Below, piece after piece: positions 53,458 to 61,145 of a stretch of 64,000 nt of DNA. Under the pieces are notes generated by a model. That model searched no databases, was not told the DNA's origin, and worked only from the letters and a program-made list of their open reading frames with translations. The position numbers were made by a program, and so were the translations under genes. The stretch is from VRUE01 sp963706605 (GTDB taxonomy: Bacteria; Actinomycetota; Thermoleophilia; Solirubrobacterales; 70-9): assembly GCA_963706605.1 (NCBI GenBank), contig OY970165.1, positions 806,001 through 870,000 of the forward strand, in the 5' to 3' direction. Within the stretch, counting starts at the first letter, position 1. The number at the start of each line of letters is the position of its first letter.

Positions 53458-54297
53458 CTAGGGAGAGACGAAGGTGGCGGGATCGGGGCCGATCCGCTGA
53501 CCGACGTCGAGGGCGGCAATCTCGGTCATGTCGTCGTCGCTCAACTCGAAGTCGAAGATCTCGAAGTTCTCCTTGATCCGCTCCGGGGTGACGGATTTCG
53601 GGATGACGACGTTGCCGAGCTGAAGGTGCCAGCGCAGAATTGCCTGCGCGGGGGTCCTGTCGTGGCGGGCGGCGACCACCGCCACCGTCTCGTTGCTGAG
53701 CAGCCCTCCCTGGGCCAGCGGGCTCCAGGCCTCGGTGGCGACGTGGTGCTCGAGATGCCAGGCGCGCAACTCGGCCTGCTGGAGGTGAGGATGGAGCTCG
53801 ATCTGGTTGACGGTCGGCAGCATCTCGGCCTCCCGCTCGAGCCGCTCCAGATCCTCGATCCGGAAGTTGGAGACGCCGATCGTGCGGGAGCCGCCGTCGC
53901 CGTAGATCTGTTCAAAGGCCCGCCAGGTCTCGACGAAGCGGTCCTCGGTTGGGACCGGCCAGTGAATCAGGTAGAGATCGACGTAGTCGAGCCCGAGCCG
54001 CCCAAGGCTCTTCTCGATCGCCTCCAGGGTGGAGTCGTAGCCCTGCTGGGAGTTCCAGAGCTTGGTGGTGACGAAGATCTCCTCACGGGGAATGCCGGAG
54101 GCGGCGATCGCCGCTCCAACGCCGCGCTCGTTGCGATAGGCGCCGGCGGTGTCGATGTGGCGGTAGCCGACCGCGAGCGCCTCCTCGACGACCCGCTGGG
54201 TGTCATCGGGGGGCACCTGGAAGACGCCGAAGCCGAGCTGCGGGATCTCGACCCCGTCGTGGAGGGTCAACACGGGAATTGAGGTCGCCTGGGTCAT
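53458..54297 (-). CDS. Aldo/keto reductase
   Basis: A 279-aa AKR of the 2,5-diketo-gluconate reductase/AKR5 kind. The catalytic tetrad is in order: Asp and Tyr in HIDTAGAYRNE, Lys in VTTKLWNSQQG and His in YLIHWPVP. The NADPH-binding C-terminal IPKSVTPERIKENFEIFDFEL is intact. It reduces aldehydes or ketones. Its GVSNFRIEDLERL and NQIELHPHLQQ segments are typical. It is preceded by a perfect palindrome. Confidence 0.94.
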   Translation of the reverse strand: MTQATSIPVLTLHDGVEIPQLGFGVFQVPPDDTQRVVEEALAVGYRHIDTAGAYRNERGVGAAIAASGIPREEIFVTTKLWNSQQGYDSTLEAIEKSLGRLGLDYVDLYLIHWPVPTEDRFVETWRAFEQIYGDGGSRTIGVSNFRIEDLERLEREAEMLPTVNQIELHPHLQQAELRAWHLEHHVATEAWSPLAQGGLLSNETVAVVAARHDRTPAQAILRWHLQLGNVVIPKSVTPERIKENFEIFDFELSDDDMTEIAALDVGQRIGPDPATFVSP

Positions 54298-54394
54298 CTC
54301 TCGCTCCGTTCATTGCAGGACTGGGACTGGGAAGGTCCACTACCCGGTGAAGGCGGAGGTTATTCCGGGTCGCCAGGGAGGCGGCGTCGCCAGT

Positions 54395-54424
54395 GGTGTG
54401 ACCGGCAACGTTGCCGGTCACACC
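54395..54424. terminator. Perfect 30-bp palindrome, probable terminator
   Basis: GGTGTGACCGGCAAC followed at once by its reverse complement, with no loop. It starts one base from the stop of the small membrane-protein gene (54426, minus strand), and lies about 100 bp before the aldo/keto reductase start. As RNA it would make a stem of at least 13 bp with a small loop. No T-run follows. The sequence is unrelated to the type A-C elements. Confidence 0.7.
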
Positions 54425-54425
54425 C

Positions 54426-54599
54426 CTAGCTGGTCGCGAGGCCGATGGCCATCAGCGGAAAACCAGCCATCAGGCCGAGGTAAGCCCCGATCGCGAGGCC
54501 GGTGAGGGTGCGGGTGCTGCGCGATTTGGCACCCGAGATGAGACCGACCAACATGCAGAAGGCGGCGATTCCGAGGCCGATCCAGAAGACGTCAGGCAT
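54426..54599 (-). CDS. Small two-helix membrane protein
   Basis: 57 aa from ATG 54599 (a GTG at 54626 would add nine residues). Two hydrophobic helices, VFWIGLGIAAFCMLVGLISG and LAIGAYLGLMAGFPLMAIGLA, are joined by a basic loop (KSRSTR). No family recognised. The perfect palindrome directly after its stop supports it as a transcribed unit. Confidence 0.5.
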   Translation of the reverse strand: MPDVFWIGLGIAAFCMLVGLISGAKSRSTRTLTGLAIGAYLGLMAGFPLMAIGLATS

Positions 54600-54689
54600 G
54601 AGCGCGGGCGAGATTATCGGAACCACCCGCCGACGGGCCGCTGCCGGGGCGAGCGGTGGCAGCCGAGGCGTGAGAGCCGCGGGCAGAGA

Positions 54690-54971
54690 TCAGAGCTGGG
54701 CGAGGATCAACCCGGCGAAGCCGACCGCGAAGGTGACGATCATGCCGCCGCCGAGCTGGAGGATCATGCGGTGGAAGGAGGCGGTTTCCGATCGCAATTC
54801 GCGAATGTCGGCGTTGACCCGCGTGAAGCCCTCCTCCATGCGGCGTTCGAGCACGCCAAAGCGCCTGTCGACCTCATCGAAGCGGCGGTCGACCTGGTCG
54901 AAGCGCCGGCGGGTATTTGCAGCGAAGTCGTCGAGACGCGCGTCGGTCCAGCTTTCTCTCATCGCCTCCAT
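54690..54971 (-). CDS. Coiled-coil protein with C-terminal membrane helix
   Basis: A 93-aa protein. Residues 15-60 are a heptad coiled coil with a DxVDRRF repeat (FDQVDRRFDEVDRRFGVLERRMEEGF), and the C-terminal 25 residues are a membrane helix (MIVTFAVGFAGLILAQL). The layout resembles DUF1640/CCDC90-like small membrane coiled-coil proteins common in bacteria. ATG 54962 is an alternative start. Confidence 0.68.
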   Translation of the reverse strand: MEAMRESWTDARLDDFAANTRRRFDQVDRRFDEVDRRFGVLERRMEEGFTRVNADIRELRSETASFHRMILQLGGGMIVTFAVGFAGLILAQL

Positions 54972-55065
54972 GATCCTACGCTAGCGGACAACACGTTACG
55001 CGTGGGACATAAAAGTGCAAAATCTCTGCAACGCACCTGGCATCGCTGGCGGCTAAGTTTGAGCC

Positions 55066-55662
55066 GTGAAACTGCTCGCTTTCAGCGACCTGCACAGGGA
55101 CCTGGACCAGGCCGCCAAGCTGGTCGAGATGTCGCCCGAGGCCGACGTGGTCATCGGGGCCGGTGACTTCGCCTCGGTGCACGAGGGACTCGAGGAGACG
55201 ATCGCTGCCCTGGCTGCGATCGAGACCCCGACCGTGCTCGTCCCCGGCAACAACGAGACCGAGGACGCCCTGCGCGAGGCAGCCGCGAGCTGGAGCGCGG
55301 CGACGGTCCTGCACGGCGACCGCACGACGATCGAGGGGATCGCTTTCTACGGCCTGGGCGCGGGAATCCCGGTCACTCCGTGGGACTGGAGCTTCGACCT
55401 CGATGAGGAGACAGCGGCAGAGAAGCTCGCTACGTGTCCCGAAGACGCGATCCTCGTCCTCCACTCGCCGCCACAGGGACACTGCGATTCCAACGGCAGC
55501 GGCGACCACTTCGGCAGCAATGCCCTCCTGCGAGCGATCGAAGAGAGGCGGCCCCGCGTTGCGGTCTGCGGCCACATCCACGAGTCGTGGGGCTGCAAAA
55601 GCCAGATCGGCGAGACCCCGCTCCGCAACCTGGGCCCGACGGGGACCTGGATCGAGATCTAG
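55066..55662 (+). CDS. Metallophosphoesterase (calcineurin-like)
   Basis: A 198-aa cytoplasmic phosphoesterase from GTG 55066. All metal motifs are visible: FSDLHRD, GAGDFAS, PGNNE, LHSPPQGH and CGHIHESWG. It is close to the small 'UPF0046/YfcE-like' phosphoesterases. Substrate unknown. It is the last gene before the tRNA-Arg integration site. Confidence 0.88.
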   Translation: MKLLAFSDLHRDLDQAAKLVEMSPEADVVIGAGDFASVHEGLEETIAALAAIETPTVLVPGNNETEDALREAAASWSAATVLHGDRTTIEGIAFYGLGAGIPVTPWDWSFDLDEETAAEKLATCPEDAILVLHSPPQGHCDSNGSGDHFGSNALLRAIEERRPRVAVCGHIHESWGCKSQIGETPLRNLGPTGTWIEI

Positions 55663-55932
55663 ACCCGTAGCATGGCCGCAGAACGAGCAGGGACCGCCCG
55701 AAGACGGCCCCTGTCAGGTGCTGGAAACGAACGCGGAAACCACGGCCGGATGGGACAACGCCCGGTCTTCCTTTGCTCGCCGGTGCCCGGGTTGGATTCC
55801 GCCGGGCGGCCAAAAACAGTGCGGCGCCTAGCGGCCCTGCACCTCCAGAGTCCCTTCAAGCATGTGAATCAAGTTAGGACCACCTCCTTTCTCTGGTGAT
55901 CCGATTGAAGCAGACAGCTCAACGGAACCCAG
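55663..55932. other. Gene-poor gap with an extended Shine-Dalgarno and micro-ORF on the minus strand
   Basis: No gene of normal size is convincing here. On the minus strand AGAAAGGAGGT (55882-55892) is a nearly full match to the anti-SD tail, and ten bases later a TTG at 55872 opens a 14-codon frame MIHMLEGTLEVQGR ending at TAG 55828. ATG 55863 is the alternative start. Before the mobile element inserted, this was the DNA just downstream of tRNA-Arg, about 40 bp past its 3' end. It may be a small co-transcribed ORF or chance. Confidence 0.3.
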
Positions 55933-55979
55933 CGCGCCCGACAGGATTCGAACCTGTGACCTTCGGTTTCGTAGACCGA
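55933..55979 (-). repeat. attachment-site copy: 3' fragment of tRNA-Arg(ACG)
   Basis: 47 bp identical to 62711-62757, the 3' half of tRNA-Arg(ACG) from the anticodon loop through the T-arm and acceptor strand. Outside the repeat the two places diverge at once. It is the non-functional tRNA end left on the far side of an integrated element. Confidence 0.93.
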
Positions 55980-56040
55980 GAGAGGGTGGCGCTGGAGCAG
56001 CGATTGCGGCGCTGATGCGGCCGGGATGCGACCTAGAGCG

Positions 56041-56319
56041 CTACTGCCTTGGCCAAAATGTCGTTGCGTTGCGTAGGTACGGCGAAAGGCTCCCCTCAGT
56101 CAAGACCTTGACCTCAGTGCCAAGTGCCTCGCTCAGCTCCTGGGTCAACGCTACGAGGTCGAAGAGGCTGCGTCCTTGGTCCATATCTACAAGGAAGAGG
56201 GGACGGCCGGCGTCCTCTGGCGAGCCCTCACTCCGAGGTCCGAGAAGGCGGACGTTGTGCCCTCCATGGGCGGCTGCGAGCCGCTTGGTAGCCCTCGCCA
56301 CGTTTTCAGACAAAAACAT
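56041..56319 (-). CDS. Degenerate MNT-type nucleotidyltransferase, antitoxin-like
   Basis: A 92-aa protein whose second half matches the MNT nucleotidyltransferase core: DQGRSLFDLVALTQELSEALGTEVKVLTEGSLSPYLRN. The active-site loop should read GSxAxG...SDxDL, but here is LGPRSEGSPEDAGRPLFLVD, so the paired metal-binding Asp are lost. It is shorter than usual at the C-terminus. It may be a remnant or a non-enzymatic partner. It is divergent from a small GTG-started ORF 26 bp away. No HEPN partner is adjacent. Confidence 0.6.
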   Translation of the reverse strand: MFLSENVARATKRLAAAHGGHNVRLLGPRSEGSPEDAGRPLFLVDMDQGRSLFDLVALTQELSEALGTEVKVLTEGSLSPYLRNATTFWPRQ

Positions 56320-56345
56320 TCGGCATCGGTGCTAGCTTAGCCAGC

Positions 56346-56618
56346 GTGGAACCGACAAAGAAGAGCGCCGAGCCCGAGATGGCAGAGCTGCCCGAGAGCT
56401 GGAAGACCTTGGAGGACGGAACCCCGGCCCCGAACTGGGTAGCCGCGCTTCAAGAAGCGCGCCATTCCGAGACTCGCGCGATCAACGAAGGTAGTAGGTC
56501 TGAGACGGTCCCCCTCCCAGGGATGGGGAGGAATGGCATCAGGCGAACCCATGCCCGATGTCGCGGCAGCGGTTCTCCGCTCGCGGGAATCTCATTAGGC
56601 CGCAGGCCAGATCCGTAA
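56346..56618 (+). CDS. Small hypothetical protein, doubtful
   Basis: A 90-aa frame from GTG 56346. Its first 40 residues (AELPESWKTLEDGTPAPNW) look like real protein, whereas the second half is Gly/Arg-rich and could be non-coding or frameshifted. No family is recognised. Its position, divergent from the degenerate nucleotidyltransferase with a shared 26-bp promoter gap, is the only support. Confidence 0.3.
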   Translation: MEPTKKSAEPEMAELPESWKTLEDGTPAPNWVAALQEARHSETRAINEGSRSETVPLPGMGRNGIRRTHARCRGSGSPLAGISLGRRPDP

Positions 56619-56748
56619 AGGCGATCCGCATCTTCCGGCGAAAAGGCGGAGAGCGGACCTTGATGGACATCTAGTCTCAGACGATGGCGCCAAGACAAAT
56701 CAGCACTCAAGTGAACCGACCCTCGGGGTCGGCATAATCCCGGCGATC

Positions 56749-57894
56749 ATGGCGACCCGAGTCGAGGTCTCGCCTGGCCTGCTGACGTGGGCCTCTGAGC
56801 GCTCCGGGGTCGATCCGCAGGATCTTGGAGAGAAGTTTCCGAAGCTAGAGGCCTGGGCTAGCGGAGAGATCAGGCCGACCCTCAAGCAGCTAGAGAAGTT
56901 TGCGCGGGCAACCCATACGCCCTTTGGATTCCTGCTGCTCAGAGAGCCACCTGATGAGCGCTTGCCGGTCCCCGACTTTCGCACGATTCCAAAAGGCGGA
57001 TCGTCGCGCCCAAGCCCGAATCTCCTGGACACGATCTTCCTCTGCGAGCAACGCCAGGAGTGGTATCGCAGCTACATGCAGTCCATCGGAGGAGAGCCCC
57101 TCTCTTTCGTTGGTTCGCTCGATCTCCAAATGGATGTGGCTAAAGCCGCCAAGAAAATGCAAGGGCAGTTGAGCTTTGACCTCGACTCCCGCCGTGAAAT
57201 GTCGAGCTGGTCCGAGGCACTTCGGGAGTTTGCAGAACGCGCTGAGGATGCAGGCGTTCTAGTGATGATCAATGGCGTCGTTGGAAGCAATACGCATCGA
57301 AAGCTGGACCCTGAAGAGTTCCGAGGATTTGCCCTCGTTGACAGCTTGGCCCCGGTTGTGTTCATCAACGGAGCAGACAGCAAAGCTGCTCAGATTTTCA
57401 CGCTGGCACATGAGCTTGCGCATGTATGGCTTGGCGCACCGGCGCTTTCCAATCTTCGTCTGGACATAAAACCCAACCAAGAGGTTGAGCGCTGGTGCAA
57501 CGCACTTGCAGCCGAGCTCCTTGTACCGATGGAGGCTCTACGAACTCAGTACACGGATGACGCTCCACTTAGTGAGGAGGTCACCCGCCTTGCCCGGCTG
57601 TATCGCGTCAGCACCCTTGTCGTGCTGCGACGAATCTTTGACGCTGGCTATCTCAGTTGGGAGAAATATCGAAAGGCATTTGCAGCGGAGATCTCTCGAA
57701 TCGGGGAGAAGAAACGCTCGACTGGCGGCGACTTCTACAAGACGCAGCCGGTTCGAGCCAGCAAGCGTTTCGCTCGCGCGATCGTCGTTGACACGCTTGA
57801 AGGCCGGACCCTGCATCGCGATGCGTTCCAGCTCCTGGGAATCCGAAAGCACGAGACGTTTGCCGAGCTAGGTGATCGCTTGGGAGTCACTTGA
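56749..57894 (+). CDS. XRE + ImmA/IrrE metallopeptidase-domain protein (COG2856), antitoxin candidate
   Basis: A 381-aa protein. The N-terminal 75 residues are an XRE-like DNA-binding domain (LLTWASERSGVDPQDLGEKFPKLEAWASGEIRPTLKQLEKFA). The central domain has the zinc-protease motif HELAHVWLG (His221, His225) followed by the EVERWCNALAAELLVP Glu ligand, the ImmA/IrrE signature. The tail (about 320-381) is basic. It overlaps the DUF4411 gene by one base (TGATG). In known pairs the ImmA/IrrE protein acts as regulator/antitoxin of the PIN-like DUF4411 partner. Confidence 0.88.
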   Translation: MATRVEVSPGLLTWASERSGVDPQDLGEKFPKLEAWASGEIRPTLKQLEKFARATHTPFGFLLLREPPDERLPVPDFRTIPKGGSSRPSPNLLDTIFLCEQRQEWYRSYMQSIGGEPLSFVGSLDLQMDVAKAAKKMQGQLSFDLDSRREMSSWSEALREFAERAEDAGVLVMINGVVGSNTHRKLDPEEFRGFALVDSLAPVVFINGADSKAAQIFTLAHELAHVWLGAPALSNLRLDIKPNQEVERWCNALAAELLVPMEALRTQYTDDAPLSEEVTRLARLYRVSTLVVLRRIFDAGYLSWEKYRKAFAAEISRIGEKKRSTGGDFYKTQPVRASKRFARAIVVDTLEGRTLHRDAFQLLGIRKHETFAELGDRLGVT

Positions 57895-58379
57895 TGTACC
57901 TCCTCGACGCCAACGTCTTCATCCAGGCTAAGAACCTTCACTACGGGTTCGACTTCTGTCCTGCTTTCTGGGAATGGCTCGGCCAGCAGCATGAAGCCGA
58001 AACGGTTTTCAGCGTCGAGAAAGTTCTCGATGAGCTGAAGGCAGGCGCTGATCCTCTTTCCGAATGGGCAGAAGCTCGTTCAGACTTCTTCGTCAAACCC
58101 GATGAAGCGGTCGTCCCGAGCCTCCAAGCGGTTAGTAACTGGGCAGCGGGAGCTGGCTATGACCCTGCGGCAGTCACCACGTTCCTCCAGGTCGGTGACT
58201 ACTACCTAGTAGCCCAGGCCCACGCCCACAAATTCACGGTCGTAACGCATGAGATTCCGGCCAACTCGCCGAAGAAGATCAAGATCCCCAACGCTTGCAT
58301 TCAGCTCGGGATCAAGTGCATGAGCCCCTACGAGATGCTGAAGGTCGAGCGAGCGAAGTTTGTGCTCGGTCCCAGTTGA
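57894..58379 (+). CDS. DUF4411 PIN-like protein, toxin candidate
   Basis: A 161-aa protein starting MYLLDANVFIQAKN. The acidic residues of a PIN-type nuclease can be placed: Asp in LLDANVFI, Glu in EKVLDEL, Asp in QVGDYYLVAQA and a late VVTHE. A segment KIPNACIQLGIKCMSPYEML is the DUF4411 tail. The start ATG overlaps the stop of the ImmA/IrrE gene. Likely an RNase toxin; the target is unknown. Confidence 0.85.
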   Translation: MYLLDANVFIQAKNLHYGFDFCPAFWEWLGQQHEAETVFSVEKVLDELKAGADPLSEWAEARSDFFVKPDEAVVPSLQAVSNWAAGAGYDPAAVTTFLQVGDYYLVAQAHAHKFTVVTHEIPANSPKKIKIPNACIQLGIKCMSPYEMLKVERAKFVLGPS

Positions 58380-58402
58380 TTCGGCTCAGCCTGTTCTGGA
58401 AC

Positions 58403-59776
58403 TCAGTCCTTAGGGGCTGGCTCCGACGAACTGTCTGCATCAGAGAGTTCGATATCGCTTAGATCTAGCTGGCTATCATCCGGAGCCGCCTCGATAAGAC
58501 TCATAAGGGTCTCGTCTTTCTCCCATGGCCACGTGGGATCGCCATGCTGGCGATAGAACAGGAAGGATCGATCCGCGAGGAATAGGCGCCGCCTGTCGTT
58601 GTTGTACGTCAGGACCGGCGGCTGTACTCCAATCTTCGCCTGAAGGCGATCAACGCGATCCAGCGCCTGAGTCAGGTCGCTCCCACGAATGGGTGGATCG
58701 GGATGGCTTTCCTGAATCCGCTCCAGCAGATCGGATGAGTCGATCCCCTCAATGAGATCCTCAGTCTTGCTGGCAGTGAAGGCGCGCAGTAGATGCTTGT
58801 AGACAGCGAGGCCTTGCTTCATACGCTTCATCCCGCGAACGAAATCGTCTGCAAAGGCGTCGTATCGGGCCGTCATTCGTTCTGAGACGGCCACCCGTGC
58901 AGCGTCCAACTCCGAGCCAACATCAATCGTCTTCCTGCCGTCCTGCCGTTCTAGGACTCCAGCGTTGATGCAGACTTGCTCGGCCAATCGCTGAATCAGC
59001 CCAACATTGCCGAACGCATCGCCAACCAGAGCAGAGACAAGGCCATCTGTCATGGCGATGTTCAACGCATCACAACCTTTATCCAGGACGGCCGCCAGGT
59101 CCTCGTCAGCCCACACGAGACGGAGATCCTCCACCCGCCCATCAAGATTGCCGTTGTAGTACGTCAGAAGGTGATCCTCCGGCCAGATGCCCACCAGGAT
59201 CACATATACACCGTAGTCCCCGAGTGCCTTGAGAATGAACGCAAAGGCCTTGCGATTTTCCTCGGAGACATAATGAAAATCCTCAAGGACTAGCCGCTTC
59301 TCGGACGCGCAAAGGATCCGTGCCACCCACGAAAGGTCGGCCATCGTGGTACCGACGGGCTCTTGGTCTACCGCTTGCTCCTTCGATGCACCGCCAGCCA
59401 CTTGAGCGTCCGCTTGGACCTTCCCCACCAGCACGTTTCCTAGCTGACCGGAGGCGGCGAGATCGAGCTGCCCTTCGATCTGGGTCGTGCCGGTCCGCTT
59501 CAACTCGACGTGCACGTCGAGTTGCCCGAGTGCCTCCCGGAGGACTGACTCCGGCGTACTTTCCGGCTGGCACTGGACGACCAAGGTCGCGTCTGCCTGC
59601 AAGAGATTCGAACGAAGCCAAGACTTGCCTTGCTTCGAATCGCCATGGATGGCGATGTGGCGCTCCGTACGCAGGTAGTAGGCCAGTTTCTCGTCGAGCC
59701 CTCCCCGGTTTACATATGACGCGGAATTGACCTGCGTCGCAATTCCGAATACCTGTTGCAACTTCGGCTCAGCCAT
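58403..59776 (-). CDS. Orphan P-loop (STAND/AAA-like) ATPase with winged-helix-like tail
   Basis: A 457-aa protein. FGIATQVNSASYVNRGGLDEKLAYYL leads to Walker A GDSKQGKS (45-52). Walker B is RLVLEDFH (about 161-168), and GVYVILVGIWPED is a sensor-1-like strand. Residues 170-330 are helical. About 350-430 look like a winged helix (ALDRVDRLQAKI...NDRRRLFLADRSFLFYRQHG), then an acidic tail. A segment of about 60 residues between Walker A and B is Gly/Ala/Gln-rich and probably disordered. The family is unknown to me; by layout it is Cdc6/STAND-like. It is the largest cargo gene of the element and a defence-factor candidate. Confidence 0.72.
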   Translation of the reverse strand: MAEPKLQQVFGIATQVNSASYVNRGGLDEKLAYYLRTERHIAIHGDSKQGKSWLRSNLLQADATLVVQCQPESTPESVLREALGQLDVHVELKRTGTTQIEGQLDLAASGQLGNVLVGKVQADAQVAGGASKEQAVDQEPVGTTMADLSWVARILCASEKRLVLEDFHYVSEENRKAFAFILKALGDYGVYVILVGIWPEDHLLTYYNGNLDGRVEDLRLVWADEDLAAVLDKGCDALNIAMTDGLVSALVGDAFGNVGLIQRLAEQVCINAGVLERQDGRKTIDVGSELDAARVAVSERMTARYDAFADDFVRGMKRMKQGLAVYKHLLRAFTASKTEDLIEGIDSSDLLERIQESHPDPPIRGSDLTQALDRVDRLQAKIGVQPPVLTYNNDRRRLFLADRSFLFYRQHGDPTWPWEKDETLMSLIEAAPDDSQLDLSDIELSDADSSSEPAPKD

Positions 59777-59826
59777 GGCGTCGCAAAGACTACCCCGACT
59801 GATACCTGTAGCGGTTGAGTGTGGCG

Positions 59827-60918
59827 TCAGCCGATTACTTTGCGAACCTTTGAGAAACTCTTCTGGACCGCATGGGTGTAACGCGCGAGCATCGTCTCGA
59901 CGCGGTGGCCAGCGATCTCGGCCAGATCGGCGTCGTTAACGCCGGTGGCACGAAGGTGGGTGACATAGCTGTGGCGACACTCGTGGGGGCGGATGTCTAG
60001 GCCGGAGGCTTGTTGGGTTGGCTTCCAGATGTCGCGGTAGAAGTTGCGCTCGCGCCACATGCGGCCGGTGGGGGTGGTGAAGAGGAGATCGCAGTCGGGG
60101 TCGTTGAGGTTGATCTGGGCTTCGAGCATCCAGGCGAGGGTGGCGGGAACCGGGACGGTGCGGCCGGCGTCCTGCTCGCCGTGGTCGGTCTTGGTTCCGT
60201 CGAGGATCGTGCCCTCGTGGGCGGTGCGGCGGACCTTCAGGGTCTCGCCGTCGAAGTCCTCGCGGCGTAGGGGCAGGACCTCGCCCAATCTCATGCCGGT
60301 GTCGGTGAAGACGCGGACCATCGCCTCGTAGCGCCCAGCTGCCTTGGCGAAGCGGTGCATCTGCTCGAAGCTGAAGACGCGGATGGAACGCCTCTTTTTT
60401 TGTGCTCTGGTGTCCCCGGCGCAGACACGGACTCCCTTGAAGGGGTTGAGGTCGGCCACTTCGTCGGTGATCGCGTCCTCGGCCATTGCCGAGAGCGAGC
60501 GGAGGATGCCGACTGCGCCGGTGGTTGCGCGACCTTCGATCCTCAGCATGTGGTCGACGAGGGCAAGCGCATGCCTTCGGCGCAGCTCCCGAATCGGCCA
60601 GTCCTTCAGGGCGATTCCCTCGATCCCCACGTCGAGGACACGGCTGATTCGGTGCTCGTTCGTCGCGTTGGTCCGCTCCGAGCGCGGGTAGCGCTCGGTC
60701 CAAGTCTCGGCGTACTCGCCCAGGGTGTCGGGGCTGTCGCTGATCCCGTACGCCTCTTCGATTGCCCGTTGGGCATCGGCTTTGCGATCGAAGGTGCCCT
60801 TGCCGCGGTTCCAGGTCGGCTTTGCGATGTGGTGCTTGCCGTCGCGGCCCGTGTAACGAGCTACCCAGACCACCTTGCCCGAGGGGTTGCGGCGCTTGAC
60901 GGGCGACTCGCGCCTCAT
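59827..60918 (-). CDS. Tyrosine recombinase/integrase of the tRNA-Arg element
   Basis: A 363-aa phage-type integrase. It has an AP2-like N-terminal arm-binding region (VWVARYTGRDGKHHIAKP), a SAM-like core-binding domain and a catalytic domain with the set Arg (DTGMRLGEVL), His-x-x-Arg (HECRHSYVTH), His (IAGHRVETM) and Tyr (LARYTHAV). It should recombine the 47-bp att sequence in tRNA-Arg. Its ATG overlaps the stop of the excisionase-like gene by four bases. Confidence 0.95.
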   Translation of the reverse strand: MRRESPVKRRNPSGKVVWVARYTGRDGKHHIAKPTWNRGKGTFDRKADAQRAIEEAYGISDSPDTLGEYAETWTERYPRSERTNATNEHRISRVLDVGIEGIALKDWPIRELRRRHALALVDHMLRIEGRATTGAVGILRSLSAMAEDAITDEVADLNPFKGVRVCAGDTRAQKKRRSIRVFSFEQMHRFAKAAGRYEAMVRVFTDTGMRLGEVLPLRREDFDGETLKVRRTAHEGTILDGTKTDHGEQDAGRTVPVPATLAWMLEAQINLNDPDCDLLFTTPTGRMWRERNFYRDIWKPTQQASGLDIRPHECRHSYVTHLRATGVNDADLAEIAGHRVETMLARYTHAVQKSFSKVRKVIG

Positions 60919-61112
60919 GCAGCTTCCTCCCTGCGGGCTTCAAGGAAGACGTCCACGTCGACGGGATTGATCCGCCGCGAGGCTCCAATCTTGTAGCTGG
61001 GGAGTTCGCCGCGCCTGATCCAGTTACGGATCGTGCGATCCGAGACCGCGAGGTAGGCGGCGAGGGTGAGCTCGGTGAAGAAGGGCTCGAATTGGGCGGG
61101 GTTCTCCCCCAT
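60915..61112 (-). CDS. Excisionase-like MerR/HTH_17 protein
   Basis: 65 aa from ATG 61112; ATG 61145 would add 11 residues. The domain FFTELTLAAYLAVSDRTIRNWIRRGELPSYKIGASRRI is a winged-helix HTH_17 excisionase type. Overlap with the integrase gene (ATGA) shows joint expression. It likely steers the integrase toward excision. Confidence 0.85.
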   Translation of the reverse strand: MGENPAQFEPFFTELTLAAYLAVSDRTIRNWIRRGELPSYKIGASRRINPVDVDVFLEARREEAA

Positions 61113-61145
61113 GCCCCCTATGTCCACAGAACCGGCGAAGTGCAT

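Noticed and set aside
55659..55859. 66-codon minus-strand frame starting TTG AAG near the metallophosphoesterase gene
   Set aside because: Arg/Pro-rich composition, overlaps the end of a real gene, and is in a different frame from the stronger SD/micro-ORF signal.
55877..55892. Sequence resembling the 3' tail of 16S rRNA on the plus strand
   Set aside because: Only 16 bases match and no rRNA sequence lies upstream; the reverse strand reading as a Shine-Dalgarno site is the simpler explanation.
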